Positions 1 to 8,291 of a stretch of DNA of 64,000 bases are shown in pieces. The translations under genes and the position numbers were made by a program. Position 1 is the stretch's first letter. Every line of letters begins with the position of its first letter. The notes under the pieces are model-generated. The model was not told where the DNA came from. It did no database searches and saw nothing but the letters and a program-made list of their open reading frames with translations. Source of the stretch: UKL13-3 sp964392775 (lineage in GTDB: Bacteria; Bacteroidota; Bacteroidia; UKL13-3); assembly GCA_964392775.1 (NCBI GenBank), contig CAYMRD010000010.1:46443-110442 (forward strand), read 5' to 3'.

Positions 1-83
1 CCATAATCTTGTTGATTTCCAGCTCCGGAAACTTCATTATCATTCTCCTTGCCATTGAACCCGAAACGGTGCAACTCCACCCA
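1..83 (-). pseudogene. RHS-repeat core-domain fragment, runs off the left edge
   Basis: Read on the minus strand, the bases directly after the stop of the next gene encode HRFGFNGKENDNEV followed by SGAGNQQDYG. This matches the conserved (Y/F)GFNGKE.DNE...GN.QDYG signature of the RHS-repeat-associated core domain, which precedes the variable toxin tip in RHS/YD polymorphic toxins. The fragment has no start codon of its own and lies in the same frame as the upstream gene, separated by its TAG stop. It is therefore either the displaced start of an orphan RHS tip or the beginning of a longer RHS stretch outside the window. The identification rests on motif recall over about 28 residues. Confidence 0.6.
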
Positions 84-551
84 CTACCGTCTTTTTGTTC
101 CTCGTTTAATTCCACTATTCTCAAAATTTTGAATCATTAAACTGTAACATGTTATAACATTTTTGCTTTCGATTGATTCAATTTCAGTGAGAATATGTTG
201 TAACTTATTTAGACTTTCAAGCAGGCTTTCTTCATTCCCAATAATTGAATAAGTGGCATTCATAGTATCATTTGTCACAATTATTAAATAGTTATGCCCC
301 CCATGAGATGAACCGTCACCAAAGGAATAAATTGTATTAGGAACAGATGTATAAAACACAGATTGGATTTTGTGAGCAAAATAGGTTTTATTTCGAACCA
401 GATCAGCATATCTATTATTGCTATCTTTAACTAAAGAATGCTCAATGATATTTCTAACATAGGCCGGTATATTCTGGGCCATTAATATGTTATTGTTGAA
501 ATTTAAAAAAGTCACAATAACTAAGCAAAAATTAATTTTAATTATTTTCAT
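84..551 (-). CDS. small secreted protein of unknown function
   Basis: The product of about 155 residues begins with a clear Sec signal peptide (MKIIKINFCLVIVTF, cleavage probably after LMAQ). I recognise no domain. An ATG eight codons upstream (at 575) overlaps the stop codon of the broken upstream gene as TAATG, so translation could also start there by coupling. I prefer 551 because it gives a canonical signal peptide. The gene is followed in frame by an RHS core fragment and preceded by a decayed gene, which is the context expected of an orphan toxin/immunity cassette at an RHS locus. An immunity or accessory role is inference only. Confidence 0.6.
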   Translation of the reverse strand: MKIIKINFCLVIVTFLNFNNNILMAQNIPAYVRNIIEHSLVKDSNNRYADLVRNKTYFAHKIQSVFYTSVPNTIYSFGDGSSHGGHNYLIIVTNDTMNATYSIIGNEESLLESLNKLQHILTEIESIESKNVITCYSLMIQNFENSGIKRGTKRR

Positions 552-574
552 TTCATTTGTGTTATGAAAGATCA

Positions 575-855
575 TTATTTTTTTTCAACATCGTGAACTT
601 TCGTTCCTTCTTTGTCAACACTTTGATAAAATTTCACTTCATTTTCTGTTGGCTTTTTCTCAGGATCACTTGGAGAGGGCACAACACTCCTGTTAGATTT
701 CCCGTTGGCGCGGACGTGTCGTCCGCGCCAACGGGGATACAAGCATCTTCACAGAATTGTTCTTTCCTATTGAACTCGTCATGGATGATAAATGAGACAT
801 TCCACTTAGGGCAATTAAATATAATTTCTTCTCGCTAAAAAAAGATAAGGTTCAT
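575..855 (-). pseudogene. broken small gene, disrupted by a 35-bp palindrome and an in-frame TAG
   Basis: From the ATG at 855 (minus) the reading frame gives MNLIFF, a TAG stop, then REEIIFNCPKWNV and onward to CEDACI. There it enters the palindrome at 701-735. Deleting exactly those 35 bp rejoins the frame to KSNRSVVPSPSDPEKK and VKFYQSVDKEGTKVHDVEKK, ending at the TAA at 575. The restored product is 81 codons plus stop (281-35=246 bp). The cysteine pattern (CP.W, CEDAC) suggests a degenerate zinc-ribbon protein, possibly with the second Cys of a CPxC knuckle mutated to Trp. The stop overlaps the possible upstream start of the next gene (TAATG). Function unknown. Confidence 0.55.
701..735. 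repeat. 35-bp perfect GC-rich palindrome (REP/MITE-like)
   Basis: Arms of 16 bp (CCCGTTGGCGCGGACG and its exact reverse complement) flank a 3-nt TGT loop. The element is about three-quarters G+C in strongly AT-rich surroundings. Precise removal restores an open reading frame on the minus strand, so it behaves like an inserted unit. No target duplication longer than 1-2 bp is evident. Confidence 0.75.
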
Positions 856-1111
856 TACGCCCTCTCATTTGCCTTTCTCCAACAACAAACCTGCTGAAAA
901 CAAATGAAATATAAAAACAGAATTCGAATAAGTGATAAATGGTACACTGCCGACAGCTATGCTGTTGATACTTTTTACATAACAGGCATTGAAATTTTTG
1001 AGTTCCATTTTTCTAAAAACCTTTCTTAATGCATTGAGCATCACAAAGTTTACACCTCATATTTTCAGGTGATAATTAGGAACACGACTCTGGCAGAGTT
1101 GGCAGAGTTCT
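856..1111. other. gene-poor accessory stretch
   Basis: No convincing gene. A 41-codon plus-strand ORF (904-1029, MKYKNRIRISDKWYTADSY...) is possible but unsupported. A 9-bp unit GGCAGAGTT is repeated twice in tandem at 1092-1109. Composition and context suggest decayed accessory DNA. Confidence 0.4.
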
Positions 1112-1155
1112 AAAAAAATAAGGGTTTCAACAATCTGTCAAAACCCTTTATTTTA
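1112..1155 (-). terminator. terminator of the tRNA-fMet transcript
   Basis: On the minus strand AAAGGGTTT...AAACCCTT forms a hairpin with a roughly 12-nt loop, followed by a TTTTTTT tract just downstream of the tRNA 3' end. Confidence 0.6.
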
Positions 1156-1159
1156 CTTG

Positions 1160-1231
<72 letters not shown>

Positions 1232-1302
1232 ATGTATCTTTTGTTTATTGAAACTTCTGATTGTCGCCAACCAAACCATAATATGTTTGTTTTTCGGGGA
1301 TG

Positions 1303-1332
1303 CAAATATAGTGAGCTTTTAATAGAATGCAA
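1303..1332 (-). promoter_or_regulatory. Bacteroidota-type promoter for tRNA-fMet
   Basis: On the minus strand TTG (1332-1330), then 19 nt, then TATATTTG (1310-1303). This is an exact match to the -33 TTG / -7 TAnnTTTG consensus. The inferred start is about 65 nt upstream of the mature tRNA. Confidence 0.6.
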
Positions 1333-1379
1333 CTATTTTCTGAAATTATTGTTGTTTCTTTGCAGCTCAATTTGTTAGC

Positions 1380-2267
1380 ATGTCACATCAGTCTGGTTTT
1401 ATAAGTATCATCGGTAAACCCAATGTTGGTAAATCAACATTGATGAATGCCCTCGTAGGTGAAAAACTTTCTATTATTTCGCCAAAGGTGCAAACCACGC
1501 GCCACCGCATCATGGGTATTTTGAGTAAACCCGAATACCAACTGGTGTTTTCGGATACTCCCGGTATCATCGAGCCTAAGTACAAACTACATGGCAATAT
1601 GATGCAGTTTGTAAACGAAAGCCTTGCAGATGCCGATGTTGTGATTTACCTGACCGATACCTTTACCTCGGCCGAAAAAGACGCGGAACTCATTGAGCGC
1701 ATTAAGCTTATCAAAAGTCCTTTACTCATTGTGGTAAACAAAGTAGATGAATTGACCACCACCGAACAAATGATGGAACGGGTTAGCTTTTGGGAACAGC
1801 AAGTGCCAACAGCAACCGTGATTTCTATTTCGGCTCTCAACAAGTTTAACCTCGATGTTTTATTGCAAAACATTTTGAAGCATACACCTGTAGCTCCTCC
1901 TTTTTACCCTGATGATCAGCTCACCGACAAATCGGAACGTTTTATTGCTTCCGAAATGATTCGCGAAAAAATCATGATGCGCTATAAGGAAGAAATTCCA
2001 TACAGCGTTCAGGTTGAAGTGGTTGAATTTAAAGAAGAAGAAAAGCTTATCCGCATAAGTGCCGAAATTTATGTAATGCGCGATTCGCAAAAAATCATCC
2101 TCATCGGTAAAGGAGGCATCGCTCTTAAACAAGTTGGGATTGCCGCACGCAGAGATATGGAAAAGTTTTTCGGTAAACAGGTATTTCTGCAAACCTTTGT
2201 AAAGGTGAAAGAAAACTGGAGAGACGATGACCGCATGCTCAAACATTTTGGATATAAAAACGACTAA
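1380..2267 (+). CDS. era: GTPase Era
   Basis: Ribosome-assembly GTPase that binds the 3' end of 16S rRNA in the cytoplasm. At 295 residues it has normal family length. The N-terminal G domain shows G1 GKPNVGKST (about 12-20), G3 DTPGI (about 59-63) and G4 NKVD (about 120-123). The C-terminal KH domain has YVMRDSQKIILIGKGG and ends with the Era-typical NWRDDDRMLKHFGY. It lies 37 bp upstream of der, so the two are probably co-transcribed. TCAATTTG five nucleotides before the ATG and TTTCTTTG at 1355-1362 are one-mismatch -7 candidates. Confidence 0.97.
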   Translation: MSHQSGFISIIGKPNVGKSTLMNALVGEKLSIISPKVQTTRHRIMGILSKPEYQLVFSDTPGIIEPKYKLHGNMMQFVNESLADADVVIYLTDTFTSAEKDAELIERIKLIKSPLLIVVNKVDELTTTEQMMERVSFWEQQVPTATVISISALNKFNLDVLLQNILKHTPVAPPFYPDDQLTDKSERFIASEMIREKIMMRYKEEIPYSVQVEVVEFKEEEKLIRISAEIYVMRDSQKIILIGKGGIALKQVGIAARRDMEKFFGKQVFLQTFVKVKENWRDDDRMLKHFGYKND

Positions 2268-2304
2268 GCGCAGCGATTTGCGCAACTAAAAAGAAAATAC
2301 ACAC

Positions 2305-3624
2305 ATGGGAAATATAGTAGCTATTGTAGGACGACCAAACGTTGGGAAATCAACCTTATTTAACCGGTTGGTTGGAAACCGTAAGGCCATTGTTGACGAT
2401 TATTCGGGTGTTACCCGCGACCGTCATTACGGGCTTGCCGAATGGACAGGACGTGAGTTCACCATTATTGACACCGGAGGATTTGTAGACGGCTCGGATG
2501 ACATCTTCGAATCGGCCATTAACAGTCAGGTTAAACTTGCTGTTCAGGAGGCCGATGTAATCGCATTTATGGTTGATGTTGCAGACGGCATCACGGATTT
2601 AGACAAGTCGGTTGCAAACCTGTTGCGCAAAAGCAAAAAGCCTGTAATGCTTGTGGTGAACAAAGTGGATAACAACGATAGGATCGCTTACGCCAGCGAA
2701 TTTTATGGTTTAGGTTTCGATAAGCTGTTTAATATTTCATCCGCATCAGGAAGTGGAACAGGCGATTTATTGGATGAGATTGTGGCCAACTTACCGGCTC
2801 CAACCGAAGAAGATGAAAACGAAGAAGAAGCGGAATCGCTTCCTAAAATTGCCATCGTAGGACGTCCAAATGTTGGCAAATCATCACTGGTAAATGCTCT
2901 TTTGGGCGAAGAACGCAATATTGTAACCGAAGTGGCCGGAACTACCCGCGATACCATTGATACGCTTTACAACGGATTCGGACATAAATTTTTACTGATT
3001 GATACGGCCGGAATCAGACGTAAAGCCAAAGTTAAAGAAGATATCGAGTTTTACTCGGTGATGCGTTCCGTTAAAGCCATTGAAAACTGTGATGTTGCTG
3101 TTTTGGTGATTGATGCCACCGTAGGCATTGACTCTCAGGACATCAACCTTGTTCATTTAATTGAAACCAACAGCAAGGGCATGGTGGTATTGGTAAACAA
3201 ATGGGATTTGGTTGAAAAAGACCATAAAACATCTGTTGAGTTCGAGAAAGTCATTCGCAAAAAACTGGAACCGTTTACCGATGTGCCTATTATTTTCACC
3301 TCGGCCATAACCAAACAGCGTATTCACAAAGCCGTTGAAATGGCTATGCTGGTAAATGAGAACCGCAAACGCAGAATCCCAACACATAAACTAAATGATG
3401 TGATGCTGGCACATATTGAGGCCTACCAGCCGCCTGCAATCAAAGGTAAATATGTAAAAATCAAGTTTGTAACCCAATTACCGGGCCGCAGTCCTAAGTT
3501 TGCATTCTTCTGTAACTTACCTCAATACATTAACGACAGCTACAAACGCTATCTTGAGAACAAACTGAGAGAAAGCTTTGATTTACATGGAGTTCCAACA
3601 ACAATATTCATGCGTAAAAAATAA
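2305..3624 (+). CDS. der: ribosome biogenesis GTPase Der (EngA)
   Basis: Double GTPase needed for 50S subunit maturation. At 439 residues it contains two complete G domains. The first begins VGRPNVGKSTLFNRL with DTGGF and NKVD motifs. The second begins IVGRPNVGKSSLVNALLG (about residue 183) with DTAGI and NKWD. A C-terminal KH-like domain follows (PPAIKGKYVKIKFVTQ to the end). An acidic linker (EEDENEEEAES) joins the G domains. It follows era in the same direction. Confidence 0.97.
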   Translation: MGNIVAIVGRPNVGKSTLFNRLVGNRKAIVDDYSGVTRDRHYGLAEWTGREFTIIDTGGFVDGSDDIFESAINSQVKLAVQEADVIAFMVDVADGITDLDKSVANLLRKSKKPVMLVVNKVDNNDRIAYASEFYGLGFDKLFNISSASGSGTGDLLDEIVANLPAPTEEDENEEEAESLPKIAIVGRPNVGKSSLVNALLGEERNIVTEVAGTTRDTIDTLYNGFGHKFLLIDTAGIRRKAKVKEDIEFYSVMRSVKAIENCDVAVLVIDATVGIDSQDINLVHLIETNSKGMVVLVNKWDLVEKDHKTSVEFEKVIRKKLEPFTDVPIIFTSAITKQRIHKAVEMAMLVNENRKRRIPTHKLNDVMLAHIEAYQPPAIKGKYVKIKFVTQLPGRSPKFAFFCNLPQYINDSYKRYLENKLRESFDLHGVPTTIFMRKK

Positions 3625-3629
3625 ATATA

Positions 3630-3659
3630 TTGCAATTCTCATGGCCTTGCATACATTTG
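3630..3659 (+). promoter_or_regulatory. promoter of the small lipoprotein gene
   Basis: TTG at 3630-3632, a 19-nt spacer, and TACATTTG at 3652-3659 match the -33/-7 consensus. The start codon lies 32 nt downstream. Confidence 0.65.
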
Positions 3660-3691
3660 CACCGAATTTTAACCAATAAATATTTATTACA

Positions 3692-3898
3692 ATGAAAAAA
3701 GTATTATCAATCCTTGCTGCTGCTTCAATGTTGGCAGTAATCGCTTGCGGTCCTTCTGCTGAAGAAAAAAAGAAAGCTGACGAAAAACGTATCCAAGATT
3801 CAATCGAAGCGGCTCAACGTATGGCTGATTCATTAGCTGCTATGGAAGCTGCTATGATGCCTGCTGATTCAGCTGCTGCTGATTCAGTTGCTAACTAA
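3692..3898 (+). CDS. small alanine-rich lipoprotein
   Basis: The 68-residue product begins MKKVLSILAAASMLAVIAC. The lipobox VIAC at residue 19 indicates SPase II processing and membrane anchoring. The mature part is low-complexity and rich in Ala, Glu, Lys and Asp, with a probable short helix (EEKKKADEKRIQDSIEAAQ), followed by Ala/Asp/Ser repeats. It has its own consensus promoter and a strong terminator, so it is a well-expressed monocistronic unit. Comparable short Ala-rich lipoproteins are common in Bacteroidota. No function is known to me. Confidence 0.75.
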   Translation: MKKVLSILAAASMLAVIACGPSAEEKKKADEKRIQDSIEAAQRMADSLAAMEAAMMPADSAAADSVAN

Positions 3899-3925
3899 TC
3901 AGAAGTTGCAGAAACGCATTAATCT

Positions 3926-3955
3926 AAAAAAGAGTGCTTAGGCACTCTTTTTTTT
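3926..3955 (+). terminator. rho-independent terminator after the small lipoprotein gene
   Basis: AGAGTGC TTAG GCACTCT hairpin, extended by an A tract 5' and followed by TTTTTTTT. Confidence 0.85.
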
Positions 3956-3975
3956 ACCCCTGAAATCAAAAAGAA

Positions 3976-4007
3976 TTTGTTTTTAAAAACCGGAAGGCAT
4001 ACTTTTG
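3976..4007 (+). promoter_or_regulatory. promoter of the rpmH-rnpA-yidD operon
   Basis: TTTG at 3976-3979, a 20-nt spacer, and TACTTTTG at 4000-4007 fit the Bacteroidota consensus. The rpmH start codon is 21 nt further on. Confidence 0.7.
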
Positions 4008-4028
4008 CCGTCCTAATTAGTATAACGT

Positions 4029-4190
4029 ATGTCACTAAGAACGTTTCAACCTTCTGTAAGAAAAAGAAGAAATAAGCACGGATTCCGTGAAAGAATGAGC
4101 ACTGCATCAGGCCGTAAAGTAATTAATGCCCGCAGAGCACGTGGACGCAAGAAACTTACCGTTTCAAGCGAAAAACGCCACAAAAAATAA
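4029..4190 (+). CDS. rpmH: 50S ribosomal protein L34
   Basis: A 53-residue basic protein reading MSLRTFQPSVRKRRNKHGFR and then ERMSTASGRKVINARRARGR, ending KKLTVSSEKRHKK. This is the full L34 signature (TFQPS.RKRR.KHGFR.RM.T..GR.V...RRA.GRK.L). The N-terminus MSLRTFQPS is one residue longer than the usual MKRTFQPS form. It heads the classical rpmH-rnpA-yidD operon behind a consensus promoter. Confidence 0.97.
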   Translation: MSLRTFQPSVRKRRNKHGFRERMSTASGRKVINARRARGRKKLTVSSEKRHKK

Positions 4191-4272
4191 TCAGAATAAA
4201 TTTCGAAATTCGAATCCCGCAAATTCGAAAACTTAATTTTTTCGGATTTCGGATTTTTGTATTCGAATTTGT

Positions 4273-4659
4273 ATGTATACATTTCATAAATCAGAAAGGT
4301 TATGCAGCCTCCGGCTCATTGCCCAACTGTTTGCAAAAGGAAACCCGAGCATTGTCAGGTTTCCTTTTCGTTTTACATGGGTAACAGCCAAACTTGAGCA
4401 GGCCGTACCCATTCAGGTGGTATTTGTGGTTCCCAAACGAAAGTTTCAACGCGCCAATGCCCGTAATGCCATCAAACGGCACATGAGGGAGTTGTACCGT
4501 TTAAACAAACCGGCATTGTATGAGCAGCTTCCTGCCGGCAAGCAGTTTGCACTGGCCATTTTATACAGTGGAAATACCCATCTGAGTTATACTGAACTTC
4601 AAAAATCCTTTACTGCTTTAATCAAACAACTGGCTCATGAAATGGCGAAACTGGATTAA
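4273..4659 (+). CDS. rnpA: ribonuclease P protein component
   Basis: Protein subunit of RNase P, assisting the catalytic RNA in tRNA 5' maturation. At 128 residues it shows the family RNR box as RNAIKRHMRELYR (about 75-87), preceded by VVPKRKFQRANA. It is located 82 bp after rpmH and overlaps yidD by 23 bp. The intervening 82 bp is AT-rich with several TTCGAA-like words but no clear hairpin. Start choice ATG 4273; SERLCSLRLIAQLF matches the usual N-terminal family region. Confidence 0.93.
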   Translation: MYTFHKSERLCSLRLIAQLFAKGNPSIVRFPFRFTWVTAKLEQAVPIQVVFVVPKRKFQRANARNAIKRHMRELYRLNKPALYEQLPAGKQFALAILYSGNTHLSYTELQKSFTALIKQLAHEMAKLD

Positions 4660-4864
4660 TGCTCCCTTTATCTTACTCATCAAGATATATCAGGCTATCA
4701 TCTCGCCCATATTGCCCAATGCATGCAGGTATACTCCCACCTGCTCCCATTACACCGAACAGGCCATCCGAAAATATGGAATTATAAAAGGAATATGGCT
4801 TGGTGTCAGGCGGATTTCACGTTGCCACCCATGGGGCGGAAGCGGGTATGATCCTCTCCCCTAA
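4637..4864 (+). CDS. yidD: membrane protein insertion efficiency factor YidD
   Basis: A 75-residue protein thought to assist YidC-dependent membrane insertion. The family core is intact: IKIYQAIISP, then CRYTPTCSHYTEQAIRKYG, then RISRCHPWGGSGYDPLP. An amphipathic N-terminal segment precedes it. The start lies inside the end of rnpA (23-bp overlap), as is usual for this gene pair. yidC and mnmE, frequent neighbours elsewhere, are not adjacent here. Confidence 0.95.
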   Translation: MKWRNWINAPFILLIKIYQAIISPILPNACRYTPTCSHYTEQAIRKYGIIKGIWLGVRRISRCHPWGGSGYDPLP

Positions 4865-4909
4865 ACCGTTTATCAATTAGTACATCATTTCATTCATTTT
4901 GTATGTAAC

Positions 4910-4930
4910 TTCGGTTTGATTATAACCGAA
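4910..4930 (+). promoter_or_regulatory. 7-bp hairpin upstream of the S41 protease gene
   Basis: TTCGGTT and AACCGAA flank a 7-nt loop without a following T tract. It may be an operator or mRNA leader structure; function unknown. Confidence 0.3.
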
Positions 4931-4963
4931 TGTTGTTCATTATTGTATTGACATCTTATATCT

Positions 4964-6634
4964 ATGAAAAATCTGCTGCGTAAAATAAAATGGCCGGTAG
5001 GCTTATTAACAATTACAGTTTGTGCGCTGCTGGCATTCAGTCCGGCTAATACCAACTATTTCGAAGTTTCAAAAAACCTCGACATTTTTGCCACCTTATA
5101 CCGTGAGGTAAATGCATATTATGTGGATGATGTTGATGCCGGCAAACTGATGCGCAAAGCCATTGATGAAATGCTGAACTCATTAGACCCCTATACCAAC
5201 TATATTTCCGAATCGGAGATTGAAGATTACCGCTTCCAGATGACCGGTCAATATGGAGGTATCGGCTCCCAAATAGGGCAGAAGGGTGATTATATTATGA
5301 TTACAGACCCTTACGATGGTTACCCTGCCCAAAAAGAAGACCTCAGAGCCGGTGATCTTCTTTTGGAAGTGGATGGTCATGTAGTGAAAGGTAAAAACAG
5401 CACCGATATCAGCAAATTGCTCAAAGGACAACCCGGCACCAAAGTAAAACTCAAAATCAAAAGAGAAGGTGAAGGAGAACTCATCAAAACATTAACCCGT
5501 GAAGAAATTCATGTTAAAAATGTGCCTTATGTGGGCATGATTAACGAACATACCGGTTATATCAGGTTGCAGTCATTTACCAATGATGCAGGAAAAGAAG
5601 TCCGCGATGCCATGCTCGAACTTAAGAAAAATACCGGACTGACTTCTGTTATTCTGGATGTAAGAGGAAATCCGGGAGGATTATTGCACGAATCAGTTAA
5701 CATCGTCAATGTTTTTGTTCCGCAACAAACCGAGATTGTAAGCACCAAAGGCAAAATCAAAGAATCGGATAAGACATACAAAACGCTAAACCAGCCGGTT
5801 GATACCGAAATCCCTTTAGTTGTACTAACCAATCGCTCATCAGCATCTGCCTCCGAAATTGTGTCGGGCAGTATTCAGGATTTAGACCGTGGCGTGGTAA
5901 TCGGCTCCCGCACCTTTGGTAAAGGTTTGGTTCAAAACACCCGTCCGCTCAGTTATGGTACACAGGTGAAAATTACCACGGCAAAATACTATACTCCATC
6001 AGGCAGATGTATTCAGGCGCTCGACTATTCGAACCGAAATGAAGATGGCAGTGTAGGTGCTGTTCCCGATAGTTTGAAAAAAGAATTTAAAACCAAAAAC
6101 GGACGCAAAGTATATGATGGTGGCGGAGTTACTCCTGATGTTGTGGTTGATCATAAAAACTATTCGAAAATCACGGAGAGCTTATTATCGAAACAACTCA
6201 TGTTTGATTATGCCACCCGCTACCGGGCTACACATGCGAGCATCCCTCCTGCCAAAGAATTTCGCCTAACGGATAAAGACTTTGAAGACTTCAAACAATA
6301 CATAGCCGGAAAAGAATACGACTATTCAACAGCAAGTGAAAAGGCTTTGGAGGAGTTTCGCAAAAAAGCAGAAGCCGAACAATACTTTGATGCTGTCAAA
6401 ACTCAATATGAAAGTTTGAAACAAAACTTAAGTCACGACAAACAAGCTGATATTGATAAAAACAAAGCAGAGATTGTGGAACTTCTGGAAGAAGAAATTG
6501 CCCGCAGGTATTATTTCCAGAAGGCCCGTTACGAAGCCTCTTTTAAAGGAGACGAAGACATTCAGGAAGCGCTCTCATTATTTGCAGAGCCACAGCGCTA
6601 CTCATCCATTTTAAAAGGAAGCACAAAAAAATAA
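4964..6634 (+). CDS. S41 family C-terminal processing peptidase (CtpA/Prc-like)
   Basis: Periplasmic serine protease of the carboxy-terminal-processing family. At 556 residues it has an N-terminal signal anchor (WPVGLLTITVCALLAFSP, about 10-27). A PDZ domain follows (about 85-170; GGIGSQIGQKGDYIMI, RAGDLLLEVDGHVV). The S41 catalytic domain has the nucleophile in NRSSASASE (Ser about 295) and the general-base Lys in GSRTFGKG (Lys about 320). The 25-residue Ser-Lys spacing agrees with CtpB and Prc. The C-terminal 170 residues are a charged, probably helical extension typical of Bacteroidota members. It lies 21-24 bp before a permease gene in the same direction. Confidence 0.92.
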   Translation: MKNLLRKIKWPVGLLTITVCALLAFSPANTNYFEVSKNLDIFATLYREVNAYYVDDVDAGKLMRKAIDEMLNSLDPYTNYISESEIEDYRFQMTGQYGGIGSQIGQKGDYIMITDPYDGYPAQKEDLRAGDLLLEVDGHVVKGKNSTDISKLLKGQPGTKVKLKIKREGEGELIKTLTREEIHVKNVPYVGMINEHTGYIRLQSFTNDAGKEVRDAMLELKKNTGLTSVILDVRGNPGGLLHESVNIVNVFVPQQTEIVSTKGKIKESDKTYKTLNQPVDTEIPLVVLTNRSSASASEIVSGSIQDLDRGVVIGSRTFGKGLVQNTRPLSYGTQVKITTAKYYTPSGRCIQALDYSNRNEDGSVGAVPDSLKKEFKTKNGRKVYDGGGVTPDVVVDHKNYSKITESLLSKQLMFDYATRYRATHASIPPAKEFRLTDKDFEDFKQYIAGKEYDYSTASEKALEEFRKKAEAEQYFDAVKTQYESLKQNLSHDKQADIDKNKAEIVELLEEEIARRYYFQKARYEASFKGDEDIQEALSLFAEPQRYSSILKGSTKK

Positions 6635-6657
6635 AATAAACCATTTAAACACGATTG

Positions 6658-7482
6658 ATGTTAGATATAGTTGATTACCTTCTCCTTTTTGCACTGGGTT
6701 CACTTGGTGCTTTTATTGCCGGACTATTGGGAGTTGGAGGAGGAATCATCTACATCCCCATTCTCGATTATTTTTTGACCAAACTTGGCCTTAGCAACGA
6801 TACTTTGGTAAAAGGCATATTGGCCAACTCTTTGTTTACAATTATTTTCTCGGGTAGTGTTGCTTCTTACAAGCAATATAAAATGAAAAATTTCTACCCT
6901 AAGGAAATTCTCTATACGGCCCTTCCCGGAGTTGTATCAGCCGTTATCATGACCTACTTCATCAAAACAGGTTCGTGGTACTCCAAACAAGCATTCAACT
7001 ATGTATTCGGTTCTATGCTGCTTGTTATCATCCTCCGAATGTTTCTGGCCAAACCTAAAGCTTCCGAACTGGATAAAGAACTCATCTCTCCTTACAAATA
7101 TTCTCTCACCGGACTGATGACCGGAATAGTGACGGCCTTATCGGGCCTTGGGGGTGGAATTTTAATGACACCTGTTTTTACTGATGGACTTAAGCTGAGT
7201 ATCAAGAAATCAAGTTCCATATCCAATGGTGTAATCCCAATTTTAGCTATCGGAATAGGTCTTTACAACTTATCATCAGTGGCTCCTCCTATCTTGCCCG
7301 GCTGGCAACAAATAGGATTTATTGTACTTCCTGTTACGCTTCCAATGATTGCTGCCACTTTTATATTTGCACCGATTGGCGTTAAAGTTGGGCAATCAAC
7401 TCGTCCACAAGTTTTGCGATTCATATTCGCATCCTTTATCAGCATTGTATTCATCAAATTGATTTACCAAATGATACGTTAG
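6658..7482 (+). CDS. TSUP (TauE/SafE) family permease
   Basis: A predicted inner-membrane transporter of 274 residues with about eight hydrophobic segments. Two internally repeated glycine-rich signatures, GLLGVGGGIIYIPIL and LSGLGGGILMTPVF, mark the duplicated halves of TauE/SafE (DUF81) proteins. Family members export or import sulfite, sulfoacetate, thiosulfate or other organosulfur anions; the substrate cannot be read here. The ATG at 6658 is preferred to the TTG three bases earlier. Confidence 0.9.
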   Translation: MLDIVDYLLLFALGSLGAFIAGLLGVGGGIIYIPILDYFLTKLGLSNDTLVKGILANSLFTIIFSGSVASYKQYKMKNFYPKEILYTALPGVVSAVIMTYFIKTGSWYSKQAFNYVFGSMLLVIILRMFLAKPKASELDKELISPYKYSLTGLMTGIVTALSGLGGGILMTPVFTDGLKLSIKKSSSISNGVIPILAIGIGLYNLSSVAPPILPGWQQIGFIVLPVTLPMIAATFIFAPIGVKVGQSTRPQVLRFIFASFISIVFIKLIYQMIR

Positions 7483-7507
7483 TTTTAGTATCGCACAATG
7501 CCTCATA

Positions 7508-8173
7508 TCAGGCCTTTATCTCGGTTATTTTTGCAAGAGCATGCACCCGGTATTTTCTTCCGGTTGAAATATCCTCACACATTATATATGACCGGAGTTT
7601 TTCCAGTTTCCGGAATACCTTTTTACTCCGATTGGATAGCTTAAACAAAGTATTTACAGGCAAATCGTCCAACAACATAGCCGGGCCATTTTTATTAAAC
7701 TTCATCAAAGCTTTCATCAAAGCCACATCCCCACTGTGAGTATACTTGGGCGACTTCATGTGTTTAATTAATGGGGCTTGAATCTCGGCCGGAAAAACAT
7801 TCATCATCACTACCGGTCTCATGCAATTCTTAAACTCTTCCTTCCATTCTTTTCCATGCGATTGATGATGGGGACCATATTTTTTATGTGCTACATGATG
7901 AGCCAACTCATGAATAAATGTAATCAGAAAATCATACGGATTAAGATTATGGTTGATGCTGATACGGTTACCCTGCCCCAAATGAGGACTGTAATCACCC
8001 AACCTGTCAGCCCTTTCAACCTCTATATGCAAATGGAGTTTATAGAGCATAATCAACTCCGCGCAATACGCTACAACCGTTTGGGGAAGGTAGGGTGATA
8101 AGGCCGCCATGAGTTTTTGCTTATGTCCAAATTGCACTTCAGACAATGGACCCAGCAATAATGAATTATGCAT
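7508..8173 (-). CDS. SprT-like zinc metalloprotease-domain protein
   Basis: Cytoplasmic protein of about 221 residues. The zinc-binding motif HELAHHVAHKKYG contains HExxH, followed by HGKEWKEEFKNC, the arrangement of the SprT/Spartan fold. The central part is the SprT domain. The C-terminal 60 residues (LPVNTLFKLSNRSKKVFRKL) are basic, as expected of a nucleic-acid-associated protein. Start at the ATG 8173; the longer frame would need a TTG. Biological role in bacteria unknown. It is convergent with the TSUP permease. Confidence 0.8.
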   Translation of the reverse strand: MHNSLLLGPLSEVQFGHKQKLMAALSPYLPQTVVAYCAELIMLYKLHLHIEVERADRLGDYSPHLGQGNRISINHNLNPYDFLITFIHELAHHVAHKKYGPHHQSHGKEWKEEFKNCMRPVVMMNVFPAEIQAPLIKHMKSPKYTHSGDVALMKALMKFNKNGPAMLLDDLPVNTLFKLSNRSKKVFRKLEKLRSYIMCEDISTGRKYRVHALAKITEIKA

Positions 8174-8291
8174 ACTGTAAACCAATGGACCTCAAAATTG
8201 TTCTCATTTTATGGGTTAAAAATACAGCCAATTTCAAAAAATATTCCTTCTATTTTATTAACTTGCTTTCAATATAAAACATACCCACCTC

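Noticed and set aside
557..838. Plus-strand 93-codon open frame through the palindrome
   Set aside because: It has no recognisable protein features and owes its length to the palindrome; the minus strand carries the better-supported broken gene.
904..1029. 41-codon plus-strand ORF as a small gene
   Set aside because: No promoter, no family resemblance and a decayed neighbourhood; noted only in the region description.
4191..4272. Repeated TTCGAA/AATTCG words between rpmH and rnpA as a regulatory array
   Set aside because: The units are irregular in spacing and sequence and fit AT-rich spacer drift.
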